DNA of 6,846 nt, taken from assembly GCA_013140395.1 (NCBI GenBank), contig JABFSY010000046.1, positions 1 through 6,846 on the forward strand. The letters run 5' to 3'. Origin of the DNA: Cyclobacteriaceae bacterium (GTDB lineage: Bacteria > Bacteroidota > Bacteroidia > Cytophagales > Cyclobacteriaceae). The notes beneath the pieces are model-generated. The model made no database searches. It worked only from the letters and a program-made list of their open reading frames with translations, and was not told the origin of the DNA. The position numbers and the translations under genes were made by a program. Positions 6,063 through 6,846 of this stretch are shown here, one piece after another (position 1 is the stretch's first letter; every line of letters begins with the position of its first letter).

Positions 6063-6846
6063 TTACTTCCTGATTACAGCTTCGAATTTCGATTCAAATG
6101 CCGCAATCAATTTGGTCATTGTTTTGTCAATCTCCTCATCCGTCAGCGTTTTTGCACCGTCCAGTAGCGTAAAGCCAAGCGCATAGGCCTTTTTCCCTTC
6201 TGGAATTTTATCCCCTTCGTAAACGTCAAAAGCAATAATGTCTTTGATCAAACTCTTCTCTGTTGCCAGCACCAACTCTTTCATTTCTGCAAAGCTGATC
6301 TTCTTATCGACTACAAAAGAAAGATCACGTCTTACTTCAGGAAACTTTGGCACTTCCGACACAACGAACTTAGGGCTTGCCGATTTGAAAAGCAAGGCCG
6401 TACTCAGGTCAGCATAAAATATTTCTTGCTTGATGCCAAAATCTTTGAGTAAAGCGGTTTTTACCTTGCCCAACTTACCAATTTCTTTTGAGCTCTTTAT
6501 GATTTTCATCCCATAATCAAACAAGGGGTCAACTAACGACTCTTGTTTTATATTTTCTACTGTTGATCTCTGAATGACGTGTGCCACTTGCTGAGCCAGG
6601 TCATAATAGCTCACATTTCGTGTTTTGTTTTGCCAGTTTTCACTTTCAATATTACCAGTTAAGTATATCGCCAAGCGTTCTTCTTCCTGGTACTTGCCTT
6701 CAGCTGCATCTTTTTTCCAATAGACTTTACCAAATTCAAAAAGCTTTAAGTCTTTCTGCTTTCGGTTGATGTTGTAGTAGCAAACTTCAAGCCCGGTAAA
6801 AAGCATGGTTTTTCTCAGTACACCCTGCTCTTCGCTGAGCTTATTC
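6063..6846 (-). CDS. pheT: Phenylalanyl-tRNA synthetase beta subunit, C-terminal part (cut by window edge)
   Basis: The frame is open to the right edge and encodes the last 260 residues of a chain that is usually about 800 long. PheT pairs with PheS in a cytoplasmic alpha2-beta2 enzyme that charges tRNA-Phe. The visible part begins in the catalytic-like core (NKLSEEQGVLRK, then YYNINRKQKDLKLFEFGKVY), where the beta chain mimics a class II synthetase fold. It ends with the ferredoxin-fold anticodon-binding domain (FDX-ACB), about residues 167-260 of this fragment, marked by KFPEVRRDLSFVVD (167-180) and by YALGFTLLDGAKTLTDEEID near the end. The TAA stop is intact and the FDX-ACB domain is complete. 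The ATG at 6806 is internal, not the gene start. No terminator is seen downstream, so transcription may continue into the coiled-coil gene and zapA. Confidence 0.96.
   Translation of the reverse strand, partial: NKLSEEQGVLRKTMLFTGLEVCYYNINRKQKDLKLFEFGKVYWKKDAAEGKYQEEERLAIYLTGNIESENWQNKTRNVSYYDLAQQVAHVIQRSTVENIKQESLVDPLFDYGMKIIKSSKEIGKLGKVKTALLKDFGIKQEIFYADLSTALLFKSASPKFVVSEVPKFPEVRRDLSFVVDKKISFAEMKELVLATEKSLIKDIIAFDVYEGDKIPEGKKAYALGFTLLDGAKTLTDEEIDKTMTKLIAAFESKFEAVIRK

Overview
The window looks like ordinary chromosome from a member of the Bacteroidota, most likely a Cytophagales-type bacterium. This rests on protein character, on the order pheT / small coiled-coil gene / zapA / rny (which I recall as common in that phylum), on moderate-to-low GC, and on the lack of clear Shine-Dalgarno sequences. 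No phage, IS element, CRISPR array, tRNA or rRNA is visible. Every gene I can support lies on the minus strand, so in transcription order the window reads from its right end to its left end.

Right half (about 6846 to 3650) is a housekeeping block. It holds the C-terminal part of pheT (phenylalanyl-tRNA synthetase beta chain, cut by the window edge), a 98-residue coiled-coil protein of unknown function, zapA (FtsZ-ring regulator) and rny (membrane-anchored ribonuclease Y). A hairpin with a U-tract 23 bases past the rny stop closes the block. The coiled-coil gene ends 12 bases before zapA, so the two are probably co-transcribed and may act together at the division ring.

Left half (about 3590 to 1) is an accessory metabolic block. 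It holds an exported M20-family amidohydrolase of the AbgB type, a 12-helix MFS transporter resembling YbjJ, a minimal GNAT-like acetyltransferase, and the N-terminal 182 residues of a YheT-type alpha/beta hydrolase that runs off the left edge. Transporter, acetyltransferase and hydrolase are separated by only 16 and 3 bases and are probably one transcript. The transporter has no usable ATG and must start at TTG.

No gap between genes exceeds 150 bases. The intergenic DNA contains a short tandem repeat, a few small inverted repeats and the rny terminator. I see no clearly new biological system. The most useful lead is the uncharacterised coiled-coil partner of zapA.
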